Shown piece after piece: positions 34,838 through 48,520 of a stretch of 64,000 nucleotides of DNA (position 1 is the first letter of the stretch; each line of letters opens with the position of its first letter). This DNA comes from Paraphaeosphaeria minitans. Taxonomy: Eukaryota; Ascomycota; Dothideomycetes; Pleosporales; Didymosphaeriaceae. Below the pieces are notes generated by a model, which ran no database searches, had not been told where the DNA came from, and saw only the letters and a list, made by a program, of their open reading frames with translations. The DNA lies in NCBI GenBank assembly GCA_015832175.1, contig WJXW01000008.1:2046001-2110000 (forward strand), given 5' to 3'. The translations under genes and the position numbers were made by a program.

Positions 34838-36234
34838 CCTATTTATTAGTAGAAACTTATTAGGTTGCTAATTAACCTAGCGTAAATAACTTAATTACGC
34901 TAGATAAAGTAGATAACCTACTAGCGCGCTAAAGGCGAAGGCAGATCTATCTAGAGGTAAGTAGAATAAGTAGGCGAAATTATAGTAAAGCACTAGAAAT
35001 TAACTAACTAATAAATTACTATCTGCTATTATAAAGATTAAGGAAGCAAAATAATTAGGATAATTAGCTAAAGGGTAGGTAAAAGCTAAGTGCTTATACA
35101 CTAATTACTAATTATCTTTAAAGTAATCTTAATATAATATTAGAGCACACATTTCTACTAAAAGTAGTAGAGGCCTAGTCTAAGTAAGAAGAATATATTA
35201 CACTAAATATAATAGTATTCGCTTCTATACTTAAAAAGGCGCCTAGAGCGTCTTATGTAGCTTAGACTCACAGAGACAAGCTTACACTAGAGCTAACCTT
35301 ATAGAAACACTTTTATAATTATCTATATAGAAGCTATTCCTCCTTACTACTTATAAAGAGATCTTAACTTTGTAAGATAAAGGTACCTAGATAGACATTA
35401 AATAATTAGAGGTGTTAAAGCGACCGCTCCTTTTAAAGTAGGTCTTTACCTATAAGTTTAATTAAAATAGATACTTTAAAAAGTGTAAAACTTAAATTAT
35501 TATAAGAGGAGATTTTTAGAAAAAGAATACTCTCTACTCTACCTATACTACTACCCTAGCAGCAAGATCTTTTTAATTAGCTGTAGCTCTAGTAGTAGAA
35601 TTTAATCTAGAAATCTTATAATTTAATATAGTAGGAGTGTTTCTAAATACTTTTATTACAGTCGCTAATTTAGTAACTTATAAATTACCTAATAGTTTTA
35701 AAAAGCTAGGAAAGTGTGTAAAATTAAATTAAGCTTTATATAGCTTAAGAGATTTACTACTTCTTTAGTATAAGGAATTTATAGGATTACTTTAATCTTA
35801 TAGACTCTTAGCTTTACTAGAAGAGCTATGCCTTTTCTTTAATAGTAATTAAAGTATTATTGTTCTATTTTATATTAATAACATTCTTCTTCTCTATCAC
35901 AAGAGTAAAGAAAAAGAAGCCCTAGATTTTTAGAAAAAAATCGCGAACAAATACAAGATTAAATTAAAAGGACTAGTAGAGTAGTTTCTAGGTATTTAAG
36001 TAGTTAGGGACAGAGAAGTAAGATTAATTTCTCTAGTCTATAATACCTATATTAATAAGATCACGAAAAAGTTTAATCTTTTAAACTCTAGGAGCTTCCT
36101 CCTATACCTCTATTAGTAGAAGATCTTGTTCTAAGCATAGGAGAAACCACTCTTTAAGAAATAAAGCTCTTTTAAGAAAAAGTAGGATTAGCTCTCTACA
36201 CAGTAATTATACTACGCCTAGATATAGCCTTTAC
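34838..36234 (+). pseudogene. Copia-A2 RT portion between two insertions
   Basis: Matches 14828 to about 16220 of Copia-A1. The RT active site near 35872-35883 reads Y-I-N-N. The segment ends at the TSD tttac (36230-36234), and pol resumes at 50092. Confidence 0.8.
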
Positions 36235-36472
36235 TGTTCGTACAGTTTATTATATAAGTAGCACTAGGTGAAGTAGGGGCCTGCCTACCTATAGGGACCC
36301 GCACAAGGACCCACTACTTAGGTTAGCGCTAAGAGGCAGAGACTTTATAAAGCCCTTAGTGCCCCTTTATACAATAGACCAGATGTAATTAATTAAACCT
36401 ACTTCTTACCCTTTACACAATAGTATACTATTAACCCTTAAATGCTTAATTGCAGATTAAGCCAAACGAACA
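36235..36472 (+). repeat. 5' LTR of Copia-B2 (238 bp)
   Basis: Begins TGTTCGTACAG and ends AAACGAACA, single-unit form without the 74-bp duplication. Confidence 0.92.
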
Positions 36473-36967
36473 CTAATTAGTGGTTAATTCTAATTAACTA
36501 CAAACTAGCAAGATCTAAAGATAGAGCGCCCTATAAGCTAAATACATAGGCTCTGTATTATTACCTTTACTAGAGATTAAATTTTAGATTATATAATAAG
36601 CAAAAACAAAGCGTACACATTTATAAAGAGTTATATAATCTAGTCTAAGCTATTCTATAGAAAAGAAAGGAGATAGTAAGCACATTTACAACTCTAAAAA
36701 ATATATTACATAATTAAACTAGCGATAACTAAACGCAAATACGTCGCATAATTAAACTAGTAATAACTAAACGTAAACATGTTATATAACTAAAAAAGAC
36801 AATAATAATATAGCCTCAAGACTAGGAGACTTCCTAGAGGAACTATAACCTAACAACGTTGTGTAATAATAATACTACCTCCTTAGCAAGAAAATAAAGT
36901 AATATAGCTTTAATAAGTAGAGGAAGTAATAAACATTAAGGCTATTACCTTAAGAGGAGAGATTGCA

Positions 36968-37423
36968 TATTAGGATCTGGCTGTGCGCGAGCAGTAGGGC
37001 GCGAGCTTATTAGACTACTAGTCCGCTAGAGTCAGCTAACTAAGTAGTTAGGTAATAGGTTATAGGTCCTAAGGGTCCTAAGGACCGCATAGGCCTTACC
37101 TGTATAGGAACTCTAGGACGCGTGGGACTCGCCCACACGGAACTCTAGGATATATAGGACTCTAGGACATATAGGACTCTAGGACATATAGAATTCTAGA
37201 ACGTGTAGGACTACTTAGTATATAGGAACGCGAGAATAAGCTTCTTATACTTATATTTAATCTATTTATTAATCTATTATTTAGATTCTAGTAGACTAAA
37301 TTGTTAACTTATTACACTTTGTAAGATACTATTATATTAATAAGACTTTCTACTTTCTATAAGTACTCCTGCCTAAGAACTAATCTTAACCCTTTAGGAC
37401 TAGCTATCCTCTTAGATTTAATA
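36968..37423 (+). repeat. 5' LTR of Gypsy-B2 (456 bp)
   Basis: Contains the same 17-bp tandem array (about 37139-37206). It starts TATTAGG and ends TTTAATA. It keeps more CpG (GTGCGCGAGC) than its partner at 43232. Confidence 0.92.
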
Positions 37424-37519
37424 TCTTAAACACCCTTAATATAAGTACTTTATAAACTCCTACCTCTTCTACAGCTTTAGGTGCCGCTAGGATTACTCCT
37501 ATAAAGAATAGTAGTAAGG

Positions 37520-40500
37520 CGCACAAACCTAATCTCTACTTTAGTAAACAATCTTAAACTAACGTCTAGATTCTCTAGTTAGACCTCTACTTCTTTAACT
37601 TAAATAAACTTCTTAAAGATAAGAAAAAAGTTATCTTCGCAGTAATATATATGCGAGGAGATGTAGGATTATAGATCTATCCCTACCTTAAAAAGTACCT
37701 AGGAATAGACTACAATAATAATAACAACAATTACGTAAACAAGTACGCTAATATAGTTAATATTATTAAGAATTAAAACAACTTTAAGAAATGCTTTAAA
37801 TAACTCTTTAGGATTGCTAATAAGGACTCTATTACAAAAGTAAAGATTTAGACTATAACTTAGAAATAATTAGTAGCTAAGTATATAGCTAAGTTTTGTA
37901 GATACGCTATACAACTTAACTAGGACAATAAATCTCTTTAGGACATGTATAAATAAGGACTTAAATAGAAACTATGTAAGGAACTCTTACGTAGTGGTGC
38001 GCAAATCACTAATCTTAAAGAACTATACAAAGAAACTATTAGGATTAATAAAGAATAGTTTTTATTGCAATAGGAGCTCCACTAAAACCCTAAGGCAATA
38101 AGCTTTAGACAACTAGTAAAAGTGGTTTACAAGAACCCTATTAGAATTATCTAAAAGTAACAGCTAAGGAACTACTAGAGATACAAACTAATAAAAAAAT
38201 GTCTAGTTTAACTACGTAGGCAAAGGAAAAAGAGAAAGGATAAGTCCTAAGTAGCCTAACAAACGCGTCTCTAATAGAAGTTAATAATTAATAACTAAGA
38301 CCTATAAATGCTTTATATATAGCAAACTAGGCCACATAGCCAGGAACTATAGATTAAAGAACAAAGTCTATTAAACTAAGTTAAATATACTAACTATTAA
38401 GAACTAAGAACCTAATAAGGAATAGGAAGTTGTTACAACGCTATTTAGTTACTAATACGTTACACTAGAGTAAAGTAAGCGATTAGATTTACCTAACTTA
38501 TAACTATATAAAGATCTAGAAGACAACTCTAACATATACTATAATATAGAAGACGTAGAAGAGATACTAAGATCTCCTACTCCTTACCTATAAAGTAGGC
38601 AGAAAGAAGACAACCCTATGTTACCTAAGTATAAACTAAATGTTTAGGACTATATAGAACCCTATTAGGCACTAAAAGGAATGCGACCCTACAAAAATAA
38701 GGAATTAGACTACGTACCAAAGTACTACCTAGACTACTAAAATCCTACACACTAATTCTGTATATAGACGCATTGCGAAGAACCAATATGTGTATAATAT
38801 AAGGCAGAGAAAGAAAAGAACAAGAAATAACCTAAAAAGAAACTGCGCTATAGATAGATATAGACAGACTACTCTATTACAGCTTACGACAAACACCTCT
38901 AGGATAAATAATAAGTAAAATACTTTCCTCACCTTACGCTAAAAGGTAATAAATACTATAATATACTTATTAACAGAGACTATATACAACTATACTAGTA
39001 TACGTGTCTAAACTAAGACTACAAATACTACTATATAGCTAAATATTTAGACAGCTTTGTAAACTGCCCTTTATAAGAAGTAATAACAGAACTACTAATT
39101 TAACTAGTACACAGGAACAGTAAAGACTGCGGGAGAAAAAACAGAAGAATATCCTTATAGGAAGAAGAAGAAGAAGACAATCTACATAAGCTATATACTT
39201 AAGAATAATAATAGAAGCAGATGCTTAGAAACGTATACTAGGTACTAGAACTTAACTATAACCTACACAAACAGATGTCTTTTTTAGGCCTAAACTTAGA
39301 TAAGAAAACGCCTTTATTAAATTAAATGCCACAGTAAGCATAGTATTAGTTAAGCTACTAGTATAGCTTAAAGGAATATAGGCTTAAGCTCTTATAGACT
39401 TAGGAGTAGGAAAGAACTTTATATCTTATTAAATAGTAAAATAAGCAGGACTTATAATATTAGAGAAAAAAGTACCCTATATTATCTATATTGCGAATAG
39501 ATCCCCAATGCCTAAGATACCTCAAATATACTAGGAGGTTACTACTACGATAACAGTCTAAGGATATAGAGAGGAACTTACCTTAGATATCTTACTAGGA
39601 TCTAAGCATAAGTTAGTCTTAGGATTACCTTAGTTAATAATACACAACCTACAAATTAACTAGGGTACAAAGAAAATATTATTTAAACGCTGTAATTATG
39701 TATTATAAGCAAAGCCTATACATTAACTAAAAATAATAGTAGATAAGGGAGTTATTAACAACATAATACTATAACAAATAGTTAAAAAATAGAAGCACAC
39801 CTTAGCAGACGCTGGCAGGAACTACTAGGTTAAGAAGTGTAAGAAGGAGGATAATAGTACACCCCTTACCTTACTAAGAGAGTATAGGAAATAGACACAT
39901 ATATTTATAGAAAAAGAAGAAAAAGCAAACCTACCTAAACATTAACCCTAGGATCTTATAATAGACCTAGAAGAAGGGAAGACGCTACCCTTTAGACTAC
40001 TATATAGTAAGATAGGAGAAGAACTCCTTAAAGAACGTAATTTTATTAAGATAAACTTTAAAAAAGGATATATACAACTATTAAAGTTACTAGCAGTAAG
40101 CCCTTTTATGTTTATTAAGAAAAAAGATAGATTAGATAGACTATGCGTTAACTACTAATAACTTAACAACATAATAATAAAGAACTAATATCTACTACTA
40201 AATATTGTAGAGTTACGAGATTAACTATCTTGAGCTAAGATATTTATAATGATAGATCTAAGGGACGGTTACTACCTTATATAAATTAAAAAAGGTAAAG
40301 AATAGAAAATAGCGTTTTAATTACGCTATAGACTATTTAAGTACAAGGTTATGCTATTTAGACTTATAAATGCACTAGTAGCTTTTATAGCACTTATTAA
40401 CAACGTACTCTACAAACATCTAGACATATTTGTTATTATGTATATAAACAATATCCTTGTCTTTTCTAAAAACAAATTGAACCACACTAAGCACGTATAG

Positions 40501-42620
40501 ATAGTACTAGAAGCACTAGACAAAGTATACCTTTGTATTAAACTTAAGAAATGTAAGTTTAACGTTAAATAACTTAAATTTCTAGAACACATTATTACTA
40601 TAAAAGGAATTAAGATAGCACTAAGTAAAGTTAAATATATTAAGAACTAGCTAATACTAAAGATAGCCAAGAACATCTAAGAATTCTTAGGATTCTGTAG
40701 ATTTAATTAATAATTCATTTAAAATTACGTAAAGGTTATAATACCCTTAATAAATCTTACAAAGAAGGACATACCCTTTAAATAGATAGATAAGTACAAA
40801 ATGTGATTCTAACTCCTTAAGACAGTATATATTATAGAACCTATCCTTGTTTATTTTAGAAGCGATAAACCACTACGCTTTAAAACAGACGCTAGCGATC
40901 TTACGCTAGGCGCCTACGCTAAATAAGAACATAATAGCAAATAGCACCTAATTACCTATTACTTATACAAATTTAATAACGCCAAAACATAATATAATAT
41001 ATATAACAAAGAACTCTACGCTATTATTAAAGCCTTAAAGCACTAGAGGATTTACGCGCTTAGTTACTTAACACTAGAAATCTACACAGATTATAAGAAC
41101 CTTCTAAGGTTCACAATAACAAAAGAACTTACGCTATAACAATAAAGATAGTTATAAACTACAAGGTAGTATAAGTTTAAAATTATCTATGTAGCTAGAA
41201 AAGAGAATAGCAGAGTAGACGCTCTTAGCTAATAAAGTAATCTAGTAAAAGAAAAGTAAAAACCTTCTCTACAATTCTTTGTAAAGCCAAAGATAGATCT
41301 CTAGAACTAATAGTAGAACTAAATTAACTTTTAGTAATTAACTAAGAAGTTCTAGAACATCTACAGACTAAGATTATCTAACAATACCACGATAATCCTA
41401 TATACGGACACCTAGGCATTATAAAGATAATAGAACTTATCTAAAGGAATTACACCTTTAAAGGAATTAAGGAAGTAGTAATAACTTATATCTACAAATG
41501 TGCAGAATGCTAAAGAAATAAATATAGCACACATCTTAAATATAGAGAGATATAAGCAATTAGAATACTAACAGCACTATAGAAAGACATTACTATAGAT
41601 TTTGTTATAGGAATTCTAAACTCTAAGAATCTAATAACAGGAATTAAATACAACAGTATACTAGTAATAATCTGCTAACTAACTAAGTATGTTAAGCTTA
41701 TTCTATATCTTAAAAAAATAATAGTAAAGGAACTCGCTTTTCTTATCCTAGACTAACTAATTAGACACCACAGAATCCTAAAAACAATTATTAGCGACAG
41801 AGACAAGCTCTTTACGTTAAATTATTAGACAACGCTTATAGCACTACTTAGAACAAAATAAAAGCTATTAACAGCTTACTATCTATAAATAGACATATAG
41901 ATAGAACGTATAAACCAAACTATAGAAACGTACCTACGCATCTACTATAACAGTTAGAAGAATAACTAGGTTTTATTACTACTTATAGCACAGTTAGCCT
42001 ATAATAACAAAGTATTAGCAGTATTAGGATATACACTATTCTATACAAACTATAGAAGACACCTACATCTCTTTAATTAATAATTCTCTACGACAATTAA
42101 GGTAAAAGAAGCTATAGATATAGCAGAAAATATAAAGAAAATACACTAATAACTCTAAGAGAATCTTAAGAAAGCTTAGTAGTAATTAATTTTATACTAA
42201 AACTAAAAACAAAAAATAGCACCTTAGCTAAAGAAGGGGGATAAAGTATATTTACTTACAAAAAACCTTTAAACTTAGAAGAAAAAACATAAGAAACTAA
42301 ATTATATTAAGGTTAGACTATTTCACATTTCTAAGCAAATATTACTAGTAAACTATAAGTTGGAACTACCGCTAGATACAAAGATACACCTAGTATTCCA
42401 CGTATCACTACTAGAACTAGCAGACCCAAATACACTAGTTAAAACTACCTTCTACTACTAGACTAAGGAAGAAAATAAATTTAAGGTTAAAAGAATACTA
42501 GAGTATAATTAGTATAACAACACGTATCTTATTAAGTGGAAAGGTTACCTACATAGCGAAAACACCTAGGAACTAAAAAACAATCTAGGAAACTATTAGC
42601 AAAAGATTAAAGAGTTCTAC
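37520..42620 (+). pseudogene. Gypsy-B2 gag-pol, RIP-broken, with integrase chromodomain
   Basis: CCHC relic at about 38305-38360 (KCFIYSKLGHIARNY, which keeps the His). Protease relic near 39395. RT about 40130-40660 with active site 40441-40452 reading Y-I-N-N. RNase H about 40860-41230. Integrase second Asp retained near 41794 (ISDRDK), unlike Gypsy-B1. The chromodomain at about 42480-42620 keeps an intact Trp in IKWKGYLHSENT. Differences from Gypsy-B1 are almost all transitions. Confidence 0.82.
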
Positions 42621-42674
42621 TAGAAATAACTAGGACGCACCTAGGAATCACCACTAGTATAGGGGCTAGCCTAT

Positions 42675-43075
42675 AAAATAGACTAGTTAATTACCTTAGC
42701 GCCTAACAGCGCGTTAGAATTTATTAACGTAGTAGCCTATACTAACTCCTCCTGCGCCTTAAGCGCTTCTAACTTATCTATAGTACTTATATTATAATTA
42801 AACAATTCTTATTTCTTCTAATGTAATTTCTTTTACTAATCGTGTAAGCGCGCTATTTTCTTTTACGCCTAATAGGCGTAAAGGAGAGCTGCCTTAGCTA
42901 GCTCTTTCTTAATATAGAGCTTTGCCTCCTCTTTAGCCTCTAACTTTTCTAACCTCTTTATTTTAGCATCTATTTTTAAATAATCTAGTAAAGGGATCTC
43001 CTTAGGCTTACACTTTTAGTTTCTCTATCTAATATAGTTAGTATACTAAGAGTGTAAAGAAGAAAAATAATAAGT
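42675..43075 (-). pseudogene. Antisense coiled-coil-like frame in the 3' region of Gypsy-B2
   Basis: Counterpart of 24921-25310. The reading KCKPKEIPLLDYLK, a Lys/Glu-rich run and DKLEALKAQEELV is kept in the same frame with only TAG/TAA breaks. No family assigned. Confidence 0.5.
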
Positions 43076-43231
43076 ATATTTCTTTTTAGCGTAGTATAAA
43101 TAGGTAACTATTATAAAAATATAGTCTTTCTTAAGATAATTAGCTTAACTATAGCAATATTAAATAGAACAAGATAATAACTTTATAGGTAGTTAACTTA
43201 TAAGGATATTAAGCTTAGAGAGGGAGAATAA

Positions 43232-43687
43232 TATTAGGATCTAGCTACGTGTAAGTAGTAGGGCGTAAGCTTATTAGACTACTAGTCTACTAGAGTTAGC
43301 TAACTAAGTAGTTAGGTAATAGGTTATAGGTCCTAAAGGTCCTAAGGACCGCACAGGCCTTACCTATATAAGAACTCTAGGACGCGTAGGACTCGCCCAC
43401 ACGGGACTCTAGGACATATAGGACTCTAGGACATATAGGACTCTAGGACATATGCGATTCTGGGACGTGTAGGACTACTTAGTATATAGGAACGCGAGAA
43501 TAAGCTTCTTATACTTATATTTAATCTATTTATTAATCTATTGTTTAGATTCTAGTAGACTAAATTATTAACTTATTACACTTTATAAGATACTATTATA
43601 TTAACAAGACCTTCTACCTTCTGTAAGTACTCCTGCCTAAGAACTAACCTTAACCCTTTAGGACTAGCTACCCTCTTGGATTTAATA
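43232..43687 (+). repeat. 3' LTR of Gypsy-B2 (456 bp)
   Basis: Same length as 36968-37423; the 17-bp array is at about 43400-43470. Ends TTTAATA before the TSD ttata. Confidence 0.92.
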
Positions 43688-43692
43688 TTATA

Positions 43693-45240
43693 TAAAAGTA
43701 CTAGGTGGATAGAGTAAATCTACACAGCTACCTACCCCCTTCTCTAAAATAGCTAAACACTTATATAGTGTATATAATTATGTAATATCGCATAAGCAGT
43801 CTTAAAGGTAAAAAGATAATCTCTTCTTTTACTAAAGATTTTAATAACTAGAAAAAAAAAACTTTTAATAAAATTAGTTGTGTAGTAAGAAAAGAGCTTA
43901 TTACTTTTCTTATAAAAAAAGGCTTTATTACTACTAATACTATAATAAAGGACACCTATATAAAGAAACTCTTTAAACTATTATAGCTTAACTATAAGCT
44001 ACAGACCCTTTATATAACAATGTTATAACTATAACCTAAACCGCTTTGTATAATCCTAATAATGTAACCTACACTATCTATAGGTAATATATATATATAT
44101 AGAGTATAGCTGGGGCCTATCCCTATCCATGTAAGGACAGAGACACTATATATATAAAGCTATACTAGTAGTAATAGCCTAAAACCTAGACTGCTTTTGC
44201 CTAACAAACTATATTATATAAAGAGGCTAGACACTCCTAGTCTCCTTAACAACTAGGAGATTATACTTATATCTAGCTAGATAAGATTATCCTCTTTTAG
44301 AAGGCTTAGAGTAAAAAGAATAACTATACTAGTAGGCTATATAACATCCTAGTAGACAAGGCAAAAGTCTTTAGAAAACTATACTATAGGCTAGGTATAC
44401 TATAGAACTAGTATATAAATATCTTCCTAGGAATCCTTTCTAATTATATAAGCACCTACTACCTATATAATATTAAACTAGGACTTCTATAGGATAAATT
44501 ATACGACAGACTAAACAGGCACTTTAACACTAGTGTTAATCATAATTAGTACTAGATAGACTAGACCACTTTTACCTTTAAACGCTATAAAAGGGATAAT
44601 CTAGCCGCTATATTATATAAGGCCCTAGAAGTAATAGTTAATAAGCTTACCTTAGCCTAAAGAGCTCTTAAATAAGGCTTTAGTAGTAAACTATAACTAC
44701 ACACTACTATTATATAAGCATGCCGCGGCCATTCTAACCTTAAATAAGCTATATTTAACCCTAAAAACATAGTAGAAGGCTTACTTAGCAACCTTTGTGC
44801 GTTACTCTAAGTTACTAAAAATAGGAAGAAGTTATAGTTCTTCTAAGATAGTAAAGAGGTGTACTACACTAATTAATAATATAATAATCCTAATCGCACA
44901 AGAAGATCTAGCCCCTCTAGAGTCAGATTAACTTTTAGACTAAAAAAAAAGAGGTAACTTTAGAAGTTTAAGCTCTTACATAAAGTAGAAATGCTTTATA
45001 TATTATAAAAAAAAATACTAGTCTACTAACTATCTACTAAGCGATACCTAGTAAGCTAGAAGGTAATATATATTATTATACACTAACTTCTATAAACATA
45101 AACCCTCTACTATAGATATATAAGTATATATTATTAACTTTAAAGAAGAGCTAGAGGAAAATGACTATTACATAAAAAAGGAGGAAGATAAACAAAACTA
45201 ATAGAGTAATAAAGAAGAAGCATAGAAGGCTACTTTATAC
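43693..45240 (+). pseudogene. Copia-B2 gag-region frame (continued after Gypsy-B2)
   Basis: Continues the frame that begins before 36967 and aligns with 32598-34145 of Copia-B1. RIP stops throughout. Confidence 0.55.
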
Positions 45241-48200
45241 CTTACTTCTACTACCTACTTTTATTATAAAACTAGTAAAGACATCTAACATAGCAAAAAT
45301 AATAAGAATATAAAGGAATCTATATAACTATTTACTCTAGCTAGTTAGTATCGTACAAAGTACTAAGGAGAACTCTAGGATATAGGCGCCGCATAAGTGT
45401 CTATAGTAGAAAAGGACTAGCTTACTACCTACTTACATAAAAACCTAACTACTAAAGTAGACTAGTTACTAGGATCTACTAATATTAGCTTTAGAATTTA
45501 GAGTTCCTAGATATCTCTAGGCACTATACAAATTACTAACCCTATAGGAATAGTAACCTACTATATCCTTAACTCCCTAACACTATTTCTACCATTGCTA
45601 GTAGATACTAATAGACTTAGGGTATACTTTAATAACATCCTAAATGTTATTGTATAAAGGGACAGTATAATAGTCCTAGTTATACAAAAGTAGGGTTACC
45701 CCTTCTTTAACCTTAGTAATAAGGAATTAGCTCTCTTTTTTATAGAAATAGAACTCTACCGCCTATACCGCTGTTTTAAACACTCCTAGACAGAAAGACT
45801 ATATAAGCTTTTTACTTAGGTAGGGTATAAAGTAGAGAGCTCTATACTAGAAGAAGTAAGAAAGTTCTATTACTACTACTAGTTATATAACTAAGTGCTA
45901 AGACGCTTTAAGTTCTCTATCTAAGATAATTTATACTTTAACTATAAGATTATTATTAATATTATATAAATTAGTAAAAGGGATATCCTACATATTATTA
46001 ATATAGACACATCCTTTTAGGTAGCCTAATTCCTAAGATTAATAACTACACAAGACACCTAGAATACCTTAACAAAATGCTAGATTAATATATACTAAAG
46101 CCTACTAGATTATATTATTTATAACCTAGGAACTAACTTCGCTTCTAATAAGTTTTAGAATTGTGTAAAAATAGTTAGGGTAGAATATAGGCAAATACTA
46201 GTAGAGGCACACTAGGCTATAGGCAAGATTAAAAGAGTATATACACTACTACGCTAAGTGTATAACATCCTAAGAGCTAAGATTAATAGTTATATAGATA
46301 ATAAGATAGTACTATAAATAGTAGTAAAGGTACTAAATAACACAGCTAGGCCTAATAGTATAGTACCTACCCTCCTAGTCTTTAGTGCCTACTTAAGAAT
46401 TAATAAAAACTCTCTACCCCTACTAGAACTAATTGCCTAAGCTAATATAGTTTAGAAAGTAATAAAAATGCTTAAGAAGGATAGAGCTAAAGTTAAAGTT
46501 ACTTATATAATTAATACTAAGAATAGCCTATTATTACATAAAACCCTTACACTCCTACTAGGCTCTAAAGTTATAGCCTAGAGAAAAAAGAAGGGATAGT
46601 AAGAACTATATAAAATTAAGAGTATTAAAGAAAGAGATATTATTCTAGAGCTTAAAAATAGACCTCTAAAACTACGCTATATATAAGTTAAACTATACTA
46701 TTACGCAACTAAAGACAGTATACAGGAACTATAGGATATAAATACTTCTATAGCTACATAAATTAAAGCTCTAAACCTAAGGCTAAAGGGAAGACCTAGG
46801 AAGGACTAAACTACTATAGTTACATAATTAAGTAAAGCTTAATAAAGATTAGGAAGACTAAACACCTAGTTTATTACTTAAAAAGAAAAGGATAATCTTA
46901 AGCTTACACTAAAGCTTTATGTAAATAGCGTTATTACTACACCTAGCTAGCCCTTTAAAGAATTAGATATAGCAGAAATAAATACTCTTATTACTAATAG
47001 CACTTTTAAAATCTTATTATATAACCCTAATAAACAACCTAGCTATATCTTTAACCTACGTCTCGTATAAGAGATTAAAGGTAAGACAACCTAACTATAT
47101 AAGAAATTAAGACGTATCTTTACTAGCTATTTAAATAAAGAAAAAAAGGAAATCTTTATATAATTTCCTAGTATCTAGTATATAAGCTAGAGATTGCTAT
47201 TAGCTCTTTCTATAACACTAATTTAGTTGTACAACATGTATATTAAGCTTAGGGACATTACTTAGGCCTATATATAGTCTACTAATAAACTCCTTCGCAC
47301 ATTATACGCCTAACTACTAGTAGAAATACACAATTTCTTCCTACTAAACACAATTCTGCGAGTTGTACAACCTCTATATAGCGCAGCAGAATAGGTTACT
47401 ACTAATTTAAGACATACTATAACTACTATAAGGAGAAACTAAGGATGCATGTATTAACGTACAACCTATACCTACTTATTATAAATAAAGGACCTAAGAT
47501 ATTTAGCATTACTAGACTCTAGACTAATAACACCCTTAGTGTGGTTACAGAAAGCTTCGTATAATAAGAGAAGGAGTAGCTTTATACTACAAAGTTTTAT
47601 GCGAAGGATAAAAGCGTCTTAATATAAAATAGGGTAATTAAGTTTAATAGAAGTAAAATCTAACTTATCTAGGGTGTTATTACCCTAGAATAGAAGGGAT
47701 AGGCTAAAAGCCTTCGCATAATTAATTCCTAGGATAAAGACGCTATACACTAATATATTATATAATAAGTAAGAGGTGTATATATCTCTTTAGTTTACTA
47801 ACTAGAAGCAATATTTAACCTGTCTATTACCGCGTAAATAATAGTACTAATAGAAGAAGATATGAAGGCACTAAATATATATTTAAACTAGTAAATTTAG
47901 AATATATAAAGAGGACTAAAATTTATTCCACTTAACCTAGGTCGCACGAAGCTGTTTATCTTTACAGATAGCTTTTTTGCTAATAATAGAGACCTAAGCT
48001 TACAGCTTGGCTTTATTATTATGCTAGTAGAGGAACATCGTATAATAACTTAGAACTTTAAGATCTATAGTAATATTATCTACTAGAACTTAGTAAAGTG
48101 TAAAAGAGTAACTAGAAGTGTTCTAGCAAGCAAATTATATAGTCTAGTAGGCAGTTTTAATAATGTAATTGCATTAAGCATAACACTCTAATAAATTATA

Positions 48201-48520
48201 TAAACACTTTAGATCCCCCTAATTCCTATTATAGTCTATACTAACTCGAAATCCCTATACAAATGCCTTGTACAACTAGGTACTATAAATAAAAAACGCC
48301 TTATAATTAACATTATATTAATTAGGGAGTTATACGAAAAATAGGAAATTATAAAAATTAGGTAAATTAATAGCAAAGACAATCCTACTAATGCTTATAT
48401 AAAGAAAGTACCTAACTAGGCACTCTAAACACTAATCTTAATAAATAAACTACACATTACTGTTAAGGCTTTAGTAGACAGAATTAATATAGACCGCACG
48501 ATAAAGTAACTAATCTACTA
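45241..48520 (+). pseudogene. Copia-B2 pol: protease, integrase, RT, RNase H, RIP-broken
   Basis: Protease-like D-I-G-A-A at 45379. Integrase with YNLGTNFAS near 46115-46145 and EAHQAIGKIKRVY near 46203-46240 (catalytic Glu probably changed to Lys). RT about 47040-47540, in which the block normally TDDT reads TNNT near 47523. RNase H about 47950-48500 with FTDSFFANNRD and a D-S-K-S region near 48250. The order is Ty1/Copia and the type is common in ascomycetes. One frame change around 47400 could be an indel. Confidence 0.72.

Larger units (their letters stand above)
36968..43687 (+). mobile_element. Gypsy-B2: chromodomain Ty3/Gypsy copy, innermost insertion (6,720 bp)
   Basis: Two 456-bp LTRs; the TSD reads ttgca at 36963-36967 and ttata at 43688-43692, the differences being RIP-type G-to-A and C-to-T. 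The uninterrupted target can be seen at 32581-32610 in Copia-B1. It lies inside Copia-B2, which lies inside Copia-A2, which lies inside Gypsy-A0. Confidence 0.93.

Noticed and set aside
38729..38932. Open frame on the minus strand (67 codons)
   Set aside because: It is antisense to the RIP-broken Gypsy-B2 gag-pol region; low-complexity hydrophobic product is a by-product of A/T-rich reverse strand. No counterpart frame in Gypsy-B1.
40410..40592. Open frame on the minus strand (60 codons)
   Set aside because: Antisense to the Gypsy-B2 RT domain; the sense strand carries the recognisable RT motif.
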